Source: SIG603 sp964370115 (GTDB taxonomy: Bacteria > Bacillota > Clostridia > Oscillospirales > Acutalibacteraceae). From it: 64,000 bases of DNA. The notes below the pieces were generated by a model. It had not been told where the DNA came from. It saw nothing but the letters and a program-made list of their open reading frames with translations, and made no database searches. The stretch's first letter is position 1. Every line of letters begins with the position of its first letter. A program made the position numbers and the translations under genes. Below are positions 34,381 through 43,699 of this stretch, piece by piece. The stretch spans positions 14,933-78,932 of the forward strand of contig CAYJIA010000003.1 of the NCBI GenBank assembly GCA_964370115.1, given 5' to 3'.

Positions 34381-34463
34381 TTGCAAATTTTAATTGTTTG
34401 TGGTACAATAACGACAGTAAATATTATGGATTGACGAAAGAGTGGGGAGACCCGCTCTTTCGT
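34381..34463 (+). promoter_or_regulatory. rimP-nusA-infB operon promoter and leader hairpin
   Basis: TTGCAA (34381-34386) and TACAAT (34403-34408), 16 bases apart, form a promoter. About 25 bases downstream ACGAAAGAGTGGG (34434-34446) pairs with CCCGCTCTTTCGT (34451-34463) around a GAGA loop: a 13-bp stem with one G-U pair and no T-run, so it is not a terminator. Its position next to the rimP ribosome site suggests feedback or stability control of the operon (inference). Confidence 0.65.
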
Positions 34464-34485
34464 TACTGTTATAGGGAGAAAAATT

Positions 34486-34983
34486 ATGGATAAAGAGAAA
34501 AATAAACCCGTAAAGAAAAAAGGAAATACCGCAGGACTTGTGTGGGATATTGCTAAACCTTTTGCAGATGAACTAGGTCTTATACTTTGGGATGTCGCAT
34601 ATGTAAAAGAAGGTGCAGACTGGTATTTGAGGGTGTTTATCGACAAAGAGGGCGGAATACACATAGACGACTGTGTGAATATGACGCATAAACTAAACCC
34701 AGTACTAGACAAAGAAGATCCCATAGGCGGAGAATATATACTCGAAGTTAGCTCTCCCGGAATAAACCGTAAGCTTGTAAAAAAAGAGCATTTCGATGCA
34801 TTTATCGACACTCCGGTAGCGGTAAAACTAATAAGGCCTGCCGAAAACGGCAAAAGAGAGTTTGAGGGTGTGCTTATAAGCGTACAGGACAGCGGCGATT
34901 TCGACCTTATGATAGACGAAGAAACTTATGTGACATTTACAAAAAAAGAATGTGTAAGTGTTACTGTAATAGATAATATATAA
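34486..34983 (+). CDS. rimP: ribosome maturation factor RimP
   Basis: A 165-aa protein with the RimP order of motifs: LGLILWDVAYVKEGADWYLR (N-terminal alpha/beta domain), IHIDDCVNMTHKLNPVLDKEDPI and EVSSPGINRKL, then a C-terminal SH3-like barrel ending TFTKKECVSVTV. It helps 30S assembly. A Lys-rich first 15 residues is a clostridial feature. First gene of the nusA-infB operon. Confidence 0.95.
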   Translation: MDKEKNKPVKKKGNTAGLVWDIAKPFADELGLILWDVAYVKEGADWYLRVFIDKEGGIHIDDCVNMTHKLNPVLDKEDPIGGEYILEVSSPGINRKLVKKEHFDAFIDTPVAVKLIRPAENGKREFEGVLISVQDSGDFDLMIDEETYVTFTKKECVSVTVIDNI

Positions 34984-35017
34984 TTTAGACAATAATTAGT
35001 AACGAAAGGTGAAGATC

Positions 35018-36064
35018 ATGAACAAAGATTTTTTTCTAGCACTTTCTCTTTTAGAAAAAGAAAAAGGAATACCTACAGATTTTATGCTTGATAGAATTAC
35101 AAAGGCAATTGTAACAGCATGTAAAAACAATTACGGAAACGAAGAGGTTGAGATAGAGCTCAATCCAGAGAAAAATAAGTTTGAAGTATATCTAAAAAAA
35201 GAGGTTGTTGAAGAAGTATTCGACCCTAACATTGAAATTTATTTAGAGAATGCAAAAAAAGTAAGCAAAAAAGCGCAAATAGGCGATTTTGTTAACATTA
35301 AACTGGACACAAAACAATTTGGTAGGGTTGCGGCTCAGACTGCACGAAACATCATAAGACAAGGCATCAGAGACAGCGAAAGAGGTCAAATGATGCAAGA
35401 GTTCCAAAGTAAAAACCAAGAGATAGTAACAGGACTAGTAGAGAGAATTGACCCAAGAACAGGCGCGATTTCTCTAAGAATAGGCAAGGCTGAAACTGTT
35501 CTTCCAAAAAATGAGCAAGTTGGAACCGACAATGTAAAAGAAGGCGACTACATCCAAGTTTATGTAGTAGACGTAAAAGACACAGAAAAAGGGCCAAAGG
35601 CTATTATCTCTCGTACTCACCCAGATTTAGTAAAAAGATTGTTTGAAAAAGAAGTTCCTGAAATTTTTGACGGCGTAGTAGAGATTAAATCGGTGTCAAG
35701 AGAAGCAGGCTCTAGAACAAAACTAGCAGTTTTAAGCCATAATCCAGAAGTAGACGCAGTTGGCGCTTGTATCGGTAACAGAGGTGCAAGGGTTTCTGGC
35801 ATAGTAGATGAGCTAGGCGGAGAGAAAATTGACATAGTTGAATATAGTGAAGATGTAGAGAAATTTATTTCGGCGGCACTTTCACCTGCAAGTGTTGTGG
35901 CGGTTGAGATAGAAGATGCCGAAGGCAGAGCGTGTAAAGTAACAGTGCCAGACGCACAACTTTCTCTTGCGATAGGCAACAAAGGACAAAACGCAAGACT
36001 AGCAGCAAAACTGACTGGCTGGAGAATAGACATAAGACCAGAAAGCGGATTTTTCGGAGAATGA
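35018..36064 (+). CDS. nusA: transcription termination/antitermination protein NusA
   Basis: A 348-aa NusA: N-terminal RNAP-binding domain (MNKDFFLALSLLEKEKG), S1 domain (EIVTGLVERIDPRTGAI near residue 135), and two KH domains (VGACIGNRGARVSGIV near 245, AIGNKGQNARLAAKLTGW near 313). It lacks the C-terminal acidic repeats, as usual in Firmicutes. ATG 35018 is preferred over GTG 35009 because AAAGGTG lies at correct distance. Codons are biased towards those of highly expressed genes. Confidence 0.96.
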   Translation: MNKDFFLALSLLEKEKGIPTDFMLDRITKAIVTACKNNYGNEEVEIELNPEKNKFEVYLKKEVVEEVFDPNIEIYLENAKKVSKKAQIGDFVNIKLDTKQFGRVAAQTARNIIRQGIRDSERGQMMQEFQSKNQEIVTGLVERIDPRTGAISLRIGKAETVLPKNEQVGTDNVKEGDYIQVYVVDVKDTEKGPKAIISRTHPDLVKRLFEKEVPEIFDGVVEIKSVSREAGSRTKLAVLSHNPEVDAVGACIGNRGARVSGIVDELGGEKIDIVEYSEDVEKFISAALSPASVVAVEIEDAEGRACKVTVPDAQLSLAIGNKGQNARLAAKLTGWRIDIRPESGFFGE

Positions 36065-36065
36065 C

Positions 36066-36175
36066 ATAATAATTGAGAATTGAGAATTTAAGATTGAGAA
36101 TTTAATAATAACACGCCAAAGGCGTGAACCTTAATTCTCCATTATACATTATCAATTCTAAATTTAAAAAGGAGG
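36066..36175. repeat. AGGTTCACGC hairpin repeat inside the nusA operon (copy 2, reverse)
   Basis: AATTGAGAATTGAGAATT-type tracts lead to CACGCC-AAA-GGCGTG (36112-36126) and AACCTTAATTCTCC. Read on the minus strand it is TTAAGGTTCACGCCTTTGGC, the same core as at 33571 and 51301. It sits in the spacer between nusA and rnpM, inside a conserved operon. Confidence 0.72.
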
Positions 36176-36181
36176 GTACTT

Positions 36182-36475
36182 GTGAAGCAGAAGAAAATAC
36201 CTCTTAGAATGTGCACGGGTTGTACACAGATGAAACCTAAAAATGAACTTATAAGAGTGGTAAAGAGCCCTGAAAAAGAGGACGAGGACGGGCAGATTGT
36301 AAAAAGCGAGATAAGTCTTGATTTTACAGGTAAAAAAGCCGGACGCGGGGCATATATCTGCAACAGTTTAGAGTGCCTTAAAAAAGCCAGAAAGGCAAGA
36401 CGGTTTGAAAAGTCGTTTTCGTGCAAAATTCCCGACGAGGTTTACGATGAAATGGAGGCTAAAGTTAGTGGATAA
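36182..36475 (+). CDS. rnpM: RNase P modulator RnpM (YlxR, DUF448)
   Basis: A 97-aa protein with PLRMCTGCTQMKPKNELIRV at the N-terminus (the YlxR RNA-binding motif) and GRGAYICNSLECLKKARK near residue 58. It is a nucleic-acid-binding protein encoded between nusA and infB in Firmicutes and has been shown to modulate RNase P in B. subtilis. GTG start with GGAGGG 7 bases before. Its 3' end overlaps the next gene by 8 bases. Confidence 0.93.
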   Translation: MKQKKIPLRMCTGCTQMKPKNELIRVVKSPEKEDEDGQIVKSEISLDFTGKKAGRGAYICNSLECLKKARKARRFEKSFSCKIPDEVYDEMEAKVSG

Positions 36476-36770
36476 AGCAATAGGAACTTTAGGCCTTGCG
36501 AGAAAATCGGGCAATTTAATTTTAGGATTTGACGCGGTTAAAGAGAGTATGAAAAACGAAAAATCACAGGGAGTTATAATAGCCTGTGACTTATCGGAGA
36601 AGACAGAAAAAAACATTGTATTTGAAGCAAAAAAATATGGTGTAAAAATTTTTAAAAGCAATTACACAATGGAAGAGCTAAGTCAAAACTTTTCAAAAAA
36701 AGTCGGAATTTTTTCTATAGAGAGCAAGGGTTTGTTTTTAAACTTTTGCAAAAACAGTATTAATACGTGA
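36468..36770 (+). CDS. rplGA: L7Ae-family ribosomal protein YlxQ
   Basis: A 100-aa L7Ae/L30e-fold protein: VDKAIGTLGLARKSGNLILG at the start, VKESMKNEKSQGVIIACDLS, and ENIVF-like KNIVFEAKKYGVKI. Such proteins bind kink-turn RNA. GTG 36468 is preferred (GGAGG upstream, and relatives begin (M)DKAL); ATG 36447 would add seven residues. Position between rnpM and infB is conserved. Confidence 0.87.
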   Translation: MDKAIGTLGLARKSGNLILGFDAVKESMKNEKSQGVIIACDLSEKTEKNIVFEAKKYGVKIFKSNYTMEELSQNFSKKVGIFSIESKGLFLNFCKNSINT

Positions 36771-36821
36771 TTATATTTTAAGAAAGGGAATTATTGAGGC
36801 ACAATAATTTAGGTGACATAC

Positions 36822-39296
36822 ATGATGATGAAATACCGTGTGCACGAAGTAGCAAAAGACCTTGGCGTGCAAAACAAAGAGATACTTGATATTCTTGAAA
36901 AATATGTAGATGAACCCAAAAAACACATGACAGCACTTGAAGAAAACGAGCTGGATTTAGTTTTTGACAGCTTTACTCAAGAGCACAGCGTTAAAAACTT
37001 CGGCGAGTATTTTGCAAGTGGTGCAAAAAAAGAAACTAAGAAAGAAGAGCCAAAAAAAGAAGTGAAAAAAGAAGAGCCAAAAAAAGAGCCTGTGGTAAAA
37101 TCTGCGCCTAAAAAAGATATAAAAGTACAGGACACAAAAAAAGAAGCACCTAAAAAAGTAGAGCAAAGACCTGCACAAAAAACAAAAGAGCCATTTAGAA
37201 AAGAAGCGCCAAAAAGGGTAGAGCCTCCTAAAAAACCTGCGCAAAAAAGAACAGAAACAGTTATTAAACCTACAGCGCCTATGGCAAAACCTGCGGCAAA
37301 ACAAGAAGGTGGAGAAACTGTTGTTCCTGCATTTGCAAAAAGAGTTGTCGACACAAGAAGCTCTAACATAAACATTGATAAATACAATGAAAAATACGAT
37401 AGACTTGCATCTGAAAAAGTTAAAAACGACACAGCTGCAACAAAGCAAAAGTTTAATAACAGACGTCAACAAAGAGGAAGAAGACAAGGCAAAAGAGAGA
37501 CAGAGGCCGAGAGGTTGAATCGTATTGCAATGGAGAGAAAAGCAAAAGCTATTACCATTGAAATACCTGAGGAAATCACAGTTGGCGAATTTGCGCTTAG
37601 ACTAAAAGCAACATCAGCAGAAGTTATTAAAAAACTTATGATGCTAGGTGTATTTGCGACAATTAATGACACAATAGATTTTGACACCGCAACTTTAGTA
37701 GCAGACGAATTCCATGCAAAAGTTGAAAAAGAAGTTGTTGTGACCATAGAAGAGAGAATTATAGACGACAGTGAAGACCACGACGACCACTTGCTTCCAA
37801 GAGCTCCAATAGTTGTTGTAATGGGTCACGTTGACCATGGTAAAACTTCACTTCTTGACTCAATAAGAGAGACAAACGTAACAGACGGCGAGGCTGGCGG
37901 TATTACTCAACATATAGGTGCTTACAGAGTAAATGTCGACGGAAATGAAATTACTTTCCTTGACACACCTGGCCATGCTGCGTTTACAACAATGCGTGCA
38001 AGAGGCGCACAGGTAACTGATATAGCAGTACTTGTTGTTGCCGCAGACGACGGAATCATGCCACAAACAATAGAGGCTATAAACCACGCAAAAGCGGCGG
38101 GCGTTTCTATAATAGTAGCGATTAACAAAATGGATAAACCAGGGGCTAACCCAGACCAAGTTATGCAACAACTTACAGAGTATGAGCTTGTTCCAGAAAC
38201 ATGGGGCGGTGATGTTCCTTGTATTCCTCTTTCAGCAAAGACAAAACAAGGTATGCCTGACCTTATGGAAATGATACTTCTAATAGCCGAGATGAAAGAG
38301 CTTAAAGCAAATCCTGACAGGGCTGCTAAAGGTACTGTTATCGAAGCAAGACTTGACAAGGGTCGTGGTCCTATCGCGACTGTATTGGTTCAAAACGGAA
38401 CACTTAGAATTGGCGACATCATAGTAGCCGGTAGCACAGTTGGCCGTGTAAGAGCCATGACAAACGACAAGGGCGAGCAAGTAAAAGAAGCAGGACCATC
38501 TGTCCCTGTTGAGATTACTGGTCTATCTGAAGTACCTGTAGGCGGAGACGTGTTCAATGCCGTATCTGACGAAAGACTTGCAAGAGAGCTTGTTGGACAA
38601 AGAATTACTCAAGAAAAAGAGCAAATGTTTAACGCTCAAACAAAAGTTACACTTGATAACCTGTTTGACCAAATGAAACATGGCGAAATGAAAGAGCTTA
38701 AAGTTATAGTAAAGGCAGACGTTCAAGGTTCTGTAGAGGCTGTAAGACAATCGCTTAGCAAGCTGACTAACGAAGAAGTTCGTGTGAATGTTATTCACGG
38801 TGCTGTTGGTGCCGTAAGCGAAAGTGACGTTATGCTTGCAAATGCTTCAAACGCAATTATCGTAGGCTTTAATGTAAGACCTGACGCAATTGCCGAGGAA
38901 AGTGCAAAACTAAACAGCGTTGACATGAGACTTTATCGTATAATCTACGATTGTATAGAAGAAATTGAATCTGCAATGAAAGGTATGCTTGCTCCTAAAT
39001 TTAGAGAAGTTGCCCTTGGAAAAGCAGAGTGCCGTGAAGTTTATAAAATTACAAATGTTGGTATGGTTGTTGGTTCTCACGTAACAAGCGGAAAAATGAC
39101 AAGAAATGCACTTGTAAGAATAGTTCGTGACGGTATTATTGTGGCGGACGACAAAATAGCATCTCTAAGACGTTTTAAAGATGATGTCAAAGAAGTTGCA
39201 CAAAGTTACGACTGCGGTATCACTTTAGAGAAATTTAACGACATCAAAACAGGCGACATACTTGAAGCCTATATAATGGAAGAATACAGAGATTAA
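36822..39296 (+). CDS. infB: translation initiation factor IF-2
   Basis: An 824-aa IF-2: N-terminal domain (KYRVHEVAKDLGVQNKEIL), a Lys/Glu/Pro-rich linker (about residues 65-175, many KKE repeats), IF2_N (VGEFALRLKATSAEVIKKLM), G domain with GHVDHGKTSLL, DTPGHAAF and NKMDKP, then domains II-IV. It brings fMet-tRNA to the 30S subunit. Three ATGs occur in a row (36822, 36825, 36828); the first follows AGGTGA at 5 bases. Confidence 0.96.
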   Translation: MMMKYRVHEVAKDLGVQNKEILDILEKYVDEPKKHMTALEENELDLVFDSFTQEHSVKNFGEYFASGAKKETKKEEPKKEVKKEEPKKEPVVKSAPKKDIKVQDTKKEAPKKVEQRPAQKTKEPFRKEAPKRVEPPKKPAQKRTETVIKPTAPMAKPAAKQEGGETVVPAFAKRVVDTRSSNINIDKYNEKYDRLASEKVKNDTAATKQKFNNRRQQRGRRQGKRETEAERLNRIAMERKAKAITIEIPEEITVGEFALRLKATSAEVIKKLMMLGVFATINDTIDFDTATLVADEFHAKVEKEVVVTIEERIIDDSEDHDDHLLPRAPIVVVMGHVDHGKTSLLDSIRETNVTDGEAGGITQHIGAYRVNVDGNEITFLDTPGHAAFTTMRARGAQVTDIAVLVVAADDGIMPQTIEAINHAKAAGVSIIVAINKMDKPGANPDQVMQQLTEYELVPETWGGDVPCIPLSAKTKQGMPDLMEMILLIAEMKELKANPDRAAKGTVIEARLDKGRGPIATVLVQNGTLRIGDIIVAGSTVGRVRAMTNDKGEQVKEAGPSVPVEITGLSEVPVGGDVFNAVSDERLARELVGQRITQEKEQMFNAQTKVTLDNLFDQMKHGEMKELKVIVKADVQGSVEAVRQSLSKLTNEEVRVNVIHGAVGAVSESDVMLANASNAIIVGFNVRPDAIAEESAKLNSVDMRLYRIIYDCIEEIESAMKGMLAPKFREVALGKAECREVYKITNVGMVVGSHVTSGKMTRNALVRIVRDGIIVADDKIASLRRFKDDVKEVAQSYDCGITLEKFNDIKTGDILEAYIMEEYRD

Positions 39297-39315
39297 AAGA
39301 AAGGGCTGATATAAA

Positions 39316-39675
39316 ATGCCAAGCCATAGAATGGATAGAACATCCGAAGATGTAAAAAGAGAGCTTACAGCTATACTCAGAACACTAAAAGACCCCAGAG
39401 TTAGCGAATGTTTCTTGTCTTTAGTGCGTATAGAGCTCACAAATGACTTGTCGTTTTGTACAGTCTATGTAAGCACTATGGAGGGACTAGAGCGCACGAA
39501 AGAAGCCGTAAAGGCGCTGAAATCTGCCTCGGGCTTTGTAAGACGAGAGCTAGGTCATGCACTTAATTTAAGGCACACACCTCAGCTTATATTCAAGGCG
39601 AGTGACTCCATAGAATACAGTGCAAATATAGCAAAACTTCTAAATAATCTGAATGGGAGTGAAGGCGATGAATAA
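39316..39675 (+). CDS. rbfA: 30S ribosome-binding factor RbfA
   Basis: A 119-aa KH-fold protein: RMDRTSEDVKRELTAILRTL, LKDPRV near residue 23, SFCTVYVSTMEG near 43, GFVRRELGHALNLRHTPQL near 75 and DDSI-like ASDSIEYSANIAKLL. It binds 16S rRNA in late 30S assembly. Its 3' end overlaps nrnA by 8 bases. Confidence 0.95.
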   Translation: MPSHRMDRTSEDVKRELTAILRTLKDPRVSECFLSLVRIELTNDLSFCTVYVSTMEGLERTKEAVKALKSASGFVRRELGHALNLRHTPQLIFKASDSIEYSANIAKLLNNLNGSEGDE

Positions 39676-40633
39676 GACCCCTTTTGAAATAGCACAGCTT
39701 ATAAAAGATTGGGATAATATACTATTTATTTCGCATATATCTCCAGATGGTGACACTTTAGGAAGCGCCGCGGCTCTCATGTCGGCGCTTGAAAGTGTTG
39801 GAAAAAAAGTGAAATTTGCCTGTGGTGATAAAATTGCAAAGAGATATAACTATCTTTTTGACGGTATTAAAATGGAATGCGAAAACCATGAACATATCAT
39901 AGTTGTGGATATTGCATCACCTGCACTGATGGGTGATTTGTGCGCCTTATATGAGGACGAAATTGACCTTGTAATCGACCACCACGCAAGTCATAACGAC
40001 TTTGGTAAGGTGGACTGGGTAGATGCAACTGCTCCCGCAACAACGCAAATGATATTTGAGCTTATAAATGCGCTGGGCATAAAGATAACTAAACATATTG
40101 CAAACTGTATTTACACAGGTCTTTCGACCGATACAGGCTGTTTTAGATATGCAAGTGTTACACCTAGAACTCATATTGTGGCGTCAAAACTTTTAGAGTG
40201 TGGCGCAGATGCAGGCGACATAAACAGATGGATGTTTGAAACAAAGACAAGAGGATGCATAAAACTTGAGGGCGCAGTTATGAAAGATCTTGAGTTTATA
40301 CATGGAGATAAAATTGTATGTGCCGATATAAGTCGTGATTTTTTAAGCCGAATGGGCGCAAAAGAAAGCGATTTAGAAGGGCTTCCCTCAATAATACGTG
40401 GAATAGAGGGCGTTGTTTTGTCTATTTTATTAAAAGAGAAAAAAGATGGCAAGTGGAAAGTCTCACTCCGCTCTACATATCCAGTCGACTCAAGCGAAAT
40501 TTGTCAAAAATTTGACGGCGGTGGACATAAAGGTGCCGCTGGTTGTTCTTTTGACTGTGATTTAGAAACTGCGAAAAAACAAATTATAGAGGCCTCAATT
40601 GAGCATTTAAACGAAAAAGGAGTTACTGCGTGA
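39668..40633 (+). CDS. nrnA: DHH-DHHA1 phosphoesterase, oligoribonuclease NrnA
   Basis: A 321-aa protein: ISHISPDGDTLGSAAAL near residue 22, IVVDIAS, the DHH motif VIDHHASHNDFG near 100, NCIYTGLSTDTGCF near 142 and GGGHKGAAGCSF near 285 (DHHA1). It degrades nanoRNA and pAp, and in some species linear di-AMP. It lies in its usual place between rbfA and truB. ATG 39668 follows GGGAGTGA. Confidence 0.94.
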   Translation: MNKTPFEIAQLIKDWDNILFISHISPDGDTLGSAAALMSALESVGKKVKFACGDKIAKRYNYLFDGIKMECENHEHIIVVDIASPALMGDLCALYEDEIDLVIDHHASHNDFGKVDWVDATAPATTQMIFELINALGIKITKHIANCIYTGLSTDTGCFRYASVTPRTHIVASKLLECGADAGDINRWMFETKTRGCIKLEGAVMKDLEFIHGDKIVCADISRDFLSRMGAKESDLEGLPSIIRGIEGVVLSILLKEKKDGKWKVSLRSTYPVDSSEICQKFDGGGHKGAAGCSFDCDLETAKKQIIEASIEHLNEKGVTA

Positions 40634-41529
40634 CAGGTGTAATTATTCTCAACAAACCAACCGATTTTACCTCTTTTGACTGCGTTGCAGTCTTAAGAAA
40701 AATTCTTAAAGAGAAAAAAATTGGACATACGGGAACACTTGACCCCATGGCGACGGGTGTTTTACCCATGCTCATTGGCAAGGCGACAAAAACGGCGAAT
40801 TTTCTAAATGACACAGATAAAGAATACGAGGCGAGTTTTAAATTTGGACTTCTTACCGACACACTGGATATAACTGGTGAAACAAAGGAAGAAGACGATG
40901 TTAAAATCGCTAAAACTGATTTAGAAAACGTCCTAGAAGAATTTAGAGGAGATATTTTACAAATGCCTCCAATGTATTCTGCCGTTTCTGTAAATGGCCA
41001 AAGGTTATATACTCTTGCCAGAAAAGGGATAGAGATAGAAAGAGAGAAAAGACCTGTTACTATATCAAAACTCGAGCTTTTAAGTTATGACGAAGAAGCC
41101 AGAGAGGGTAAACTTCTTGTGAAGTGCACAAAAGGAACTTATATAAGAACTTTAATAGACGATATAGCGATGAAACTGTCAAGCCACGGAACTCTGACCG
41201 CACTAAACAGGACATTTGCCTGTGGTTTTTGCGATAAAGAGGCAGTGAGCTTTGATGAAATTCGCGAGTTTATGAAAAATGGAAATATAGAAGAAATACT
41301 AAAACCTATAGAAAATCTGTTTGTAGAAAATGCTGGAATTAAGGTAAGTTCTGCGCAGGAGACAAGGTTTTTAAACGGCGGTGCTCTCGATTTGGACAGG
41401 CTGAAAATCGGCAAAAAAATGAGAGAAGTCACAGAGCCTATAAAAGTCTATGGCGAAAGTTTTTTGGGACTTGGCAAGATAGACAAAGAAGAGAATGAAC
41501 TGAAAATACTGAAAATATTTAAGGAATAA
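40630..41529 (+). CDS. truB: tRNA pseudouridine(55) synthase
   Basis: A 299-aa protein with VIILNKPTDFTSFD at the start, KIGHTGTLDPMATGVLPM near residue 36 (catalytic Asp), YEASFKFGLLTDTLDITG and MYSAVSVNGQRLYTLARKG near 117; the PUA-like C-terminus follows. It makes psi55 in the T-loop. GTG start overlaps the nrnA stop by 4 bases. Confidence 0.96.
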   Translation: MTGVIILNKPTDFTSFDCVAVLRKILKEKKIGHTGTLDPMATGVLPMLIGKATKTANFLNDTDKEYEASFKFGLLTDTLDITGETKEEDDVKIAKTDLENVLEEFRGDILQMPPMYSAVSVNGQRLYTLARKGIEIEREKRPVTISKLELLSYDEEAREGKLLVKCTKGTYIRTLIDDIAMKLSSHGTLTALNRTFACGFCDKEAVSFDEIREFMKNGNIEEILKPIENLFVENAGIKVSSAQETRFLNGGALDLDRLKIGKKMREVTEPIKVYGESFLGLGKIDKEENELKILKIFKE

Positions 41530-41535
41530 GACGGC

Positions 41536-42447
41536 ATGAAAATATTTAATTCTTTAAGTGAGATAAATTCTGTAAAAAATACAGCAATAGCCTTAGGTGC
41601 GTTTGATGGACTGCACTTAGGGCATAAATCTGTTATTGACGAGGTGTTAAAAAGCGAATATAATTCATCGGTTTTTACATTTGTTGAAAATCCATCTAAA
41701 AAATTAACGGGAAAAACCGAGTATCTATTGGGCGAAAAGCAAAAAGAAGAAGTTTTATCCCAGTGGGGAATAAAAAACTACTTTTGTATCGATTTTTCTG
41801 AAATAATGGAAATGGCGCCCGAAACATTTGTAGAAGATTTGCTGATAAAAAAGTTGGACGCAAGACTGGTAAGCTGTGGGAAAGACTTTAGGTTTGGCAA
41901 AAATGCAAAGGGCGATGTAGAGCTTTTAGAAAAAATTTGCAGTGCAAATGGAGTGCGACTTGTGGTGGTAGAGGACCTTTGCCTAAATGGTGAGAGGATA
42001 AGCTCTAATAACATAAGAAACGCTATAAAAAACGGCGACATGAAAAGTGCCTGTGAAATGCTTGGAAGATATTACACATTCACTCTGCCCGTTGTTGAGG
42101 GTAACAGAATAGGCAGAACCTTAGGTGCGCCTACAATGAATCAAAAAATGCCAGAGGGTTTTTCTTTGCCAAAATTCGGCGTGTATGCGTCAAATGTAAT
42201 TATAGACGGCAAAAACTATTATGGCGTGACAAACATAGGAACAAAGCCTAGCATTGGAAAATACGATCCGCTTGCTGAGACTTTTATACCAGACATAAAT
42301 ATGGATTTGTACACAAAAGAAATAAAAATTGAAGTGATTGAGTTTATTAGGGCTGAGAAAAAATTTAATTCTTTGGAAGAGTTAAAAAACGAAATTGGGA
42401 AAAATGCAAAGACCGCAAAAGAAATATACAGCAAAAATTTTCGTTGA
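41536..42447 (+). CDS. ribF: bifunctional riboflavin kinase/FAD synthetase
   Basis: A 303-aa protein: N-terminal FAD synthetase domain with ALGAFDGLHLGHKSVI near residue 20 (HxGH), CGKDFRFGKNAKGD near 114 and SSNNIRNAI near 156; C-terminal riboflavin kinase with GNRIGRTLGAPTMN near 190, FGVYASNVIIDGKNYYGVTN and NIGTKPSI. It makes FMN and FAD. It is the usual last gene of the infB operon. Confidence 0.95.
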   Translation: MKIFNSLSEINSVKNTAIALGAFDGLHLGHKSVIDEVLKSEYNSSVFTFVENPSKKLTGKTEYLLGEKQKEEVLSQWGIKNYFCIDFSEIMEMAPETFVEDLLIKKLDARLVSCGKDFRFGKNAKGDVELLEKICSANGVRLVVVEDLCLNGERISSNNIRNAIKNGDMKSACEMLGRYYTFTLPVVEGNRIGRTLGAPTMNQKMPEGFSLPKFGVYASNVIIDGKNYYGVTNIGTKPSIGKYDPLAETFIPDINMDLYTKEIKIEVIEFIRAEKKFNSLEELKNEIGKNAKTAKEIYSKNFR

Positions 42448-42462
42448 TGGGAGGCTGTTTTA

Positions 42463-43365
42463 ATGGGCGAGAAAAAGAGTTGCGTTGAATTTAGATACTA
42501 CAATGTAGAGCAAAATTTTCCCTTGCTTTGTCTCTCGGGCGAAAAATGGAGGCAAGTATATAAAAAATCTGAAAAACTGCATTTTCACAATTTGCTTGAA
42601 ATCGGGTACTGTTTAGAGGGCAGTGGTGAAATAATTTTGCAAGACAGGAAAGTTCAGTTTGAGAAAGGCACTTGCACAATTATCCCAAGAAATGTAATGC
42701 ATTCTACCGAAAGTGTAGAGCCTTGCCACTGGGGGTTTCTTTTTATCGACGAAGAACTTCTACTGGATTTTTTTTCAACAAAAAATGAAACAAAAGTGAA
42801 ATTTGCCGTTACCGAGGCGATATTTTTGAATTTGAAAGAAAATGAAATTATAGTAAAAACCATAGCCGAAATTTTTAATAAGTATGATGAAAAATTAAAT
42901 TATTACAAAGAAAAAATCATGGCTCTTTCGTATTTTGCCGTACTAGAGATGAATAGCCTGCCAAAATTCGGTGAGGATTATTTGCTAGACAAAAACGAAG
43001 AAGAGATGTTAAAGGCGCTTAAATATATTGATAGGAATTTTGAAGAGGACATAAAAATTTCTGACATTGCTAAAGTTTGTAATATGAGCGAACCCTATTT
43101 TAGAAAAAAATTCAAAGAAACAGTTGGCGCATCTCCTCTCGACCACTTAAATTATGTTAGAATCAATAAGGCATGCACCATGTTGACTTCCACAAATGAC
43201 GCCGTGATCAGCATAGCTCTTGCTTGTGGTTATACGTCTGTAAGCACCTTCAACCGAAATTTTTACCGCTACATTGGTATTTCGCCATCAAAATTTCGTC
43301 AAAATAACAAGTCGAAAAGAAAAGATAAGAGTGACTTTGTTATTGAGCGATATCAGGGTTGGTAG
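42463..43365 (+). CDS. AraC-family transcriptional regulator
   Basis: A 300-aa regulator with an N-terminal cupin-like sensor domain (HFHNLLEIGYCLEGSGEIIL near residue 40; IIPRNVMHSTES near 73) and a C-terminal double HTH (IKISDIAKVCNMSEPYFRKK, then IALACGYTSVSTFNRNFYRY). Sensors of this form usually bind sugars. It lies upstream of, and in the same direction as, a sugar ABC uptake system, so it likely controls it. A terminator (43420-43455) separates them. Confidence 0.9.
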   Translation: MGEKKSCVEFRYYNVEQNFPLLCLSGEKWRQVYKKSEKLHFHNLLEIGYCLEGSGEIILQDRKVQFEKGTCTIIPRNVMHSTESVEPCHWGFLFIDEELLLDFFSTKNETKVKFAVTEAIFLNLKENEIIVKTIAEIFNKYDEKLNYYKEKIMALSYFAVLEMNSLPKFGEDYLLDKNEEEMLKALKYIDRNFEEDIKISDIAKVCNMSEPYFRKKFKETVGASPLDHLNYVRINKACTMLTSTNDAVISIALACGYTSVSTFNRNFYRYIGISPSKFRQNNKSKRKDKSDFVIERYQGW

Positions 43366-43419
43366 CTTTAGCTATATTATATTAAAAAATTAAATAAATA
43401 TTTAGTCTTGTAGGCGAAA

Positions 43420-43455
43420 TGTGCAACTTTTTACATGAGTTGCACATATTTTTTT
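43420..43455 (+). terminator. rho-independent terminator after the AraC-family gene
   Basis: TGTGCAACT (43420-43428) and AGTTGCACA (43438-43446) form a perfect 9-bp stem followed by TATTTTTTT. Confidence 0.88.
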
Positions 43456-43699
43456 GCCTGTTTTGCAATCTTAAATCGAAAATGCACATTTGATATTCGT
43501 TTTTGGGAAGATTAAATATGTGAACTTATGCATAATTGTATACAAAGAAATGAATTGTATTTATTTTTTTTAGCTATTTTTAACTAACGGTCACAGTTGA
43601 TTAACAAACTGCAATTTGTTGATTGGCAAAACAACCAAAAGTTTAAGGAGAAAATAATATCTGGCAATTCAAAAAAAATTAAGCAAGGAGAAAATAATT
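43456..43699 (+). promoter_or_regulatory. control region of the sugar ABC operon
   Basis: Part of a 334-base gene-free stretch (43366-43699). It holds an inverted repeat TTAACAAA-CTGCAA-TTTGTTGA (43601-43622; 7 of 8 arm bases match), a candidate operator for the upstream AraC-family regulator or a LacI-type protein. The ribosome site with its surroundings is duplicated: GGAGAAAATAAT occurs at about 43646 and again at 43687, only the second being in front of an ATG. A clear sigma-A promoter was not identified. Confidence 0.5.

Noticed and set aside
34311..34853. A 180-aa minus-strand frame opposite rimP
   Set aside because: Antisense shadow of a clear RimP gene, and it also crosses the leader hairpin.
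36957..37487. Long minus-strand frames (up to 176 aa) opposite infB
   Set aside because: They mirror the Lys/Glu-rich linker of IF-2 (giving Phe/Leu/Ser/Cys-rich shadow sequence), have no ribosome site, and the plus-strand gene is certain.
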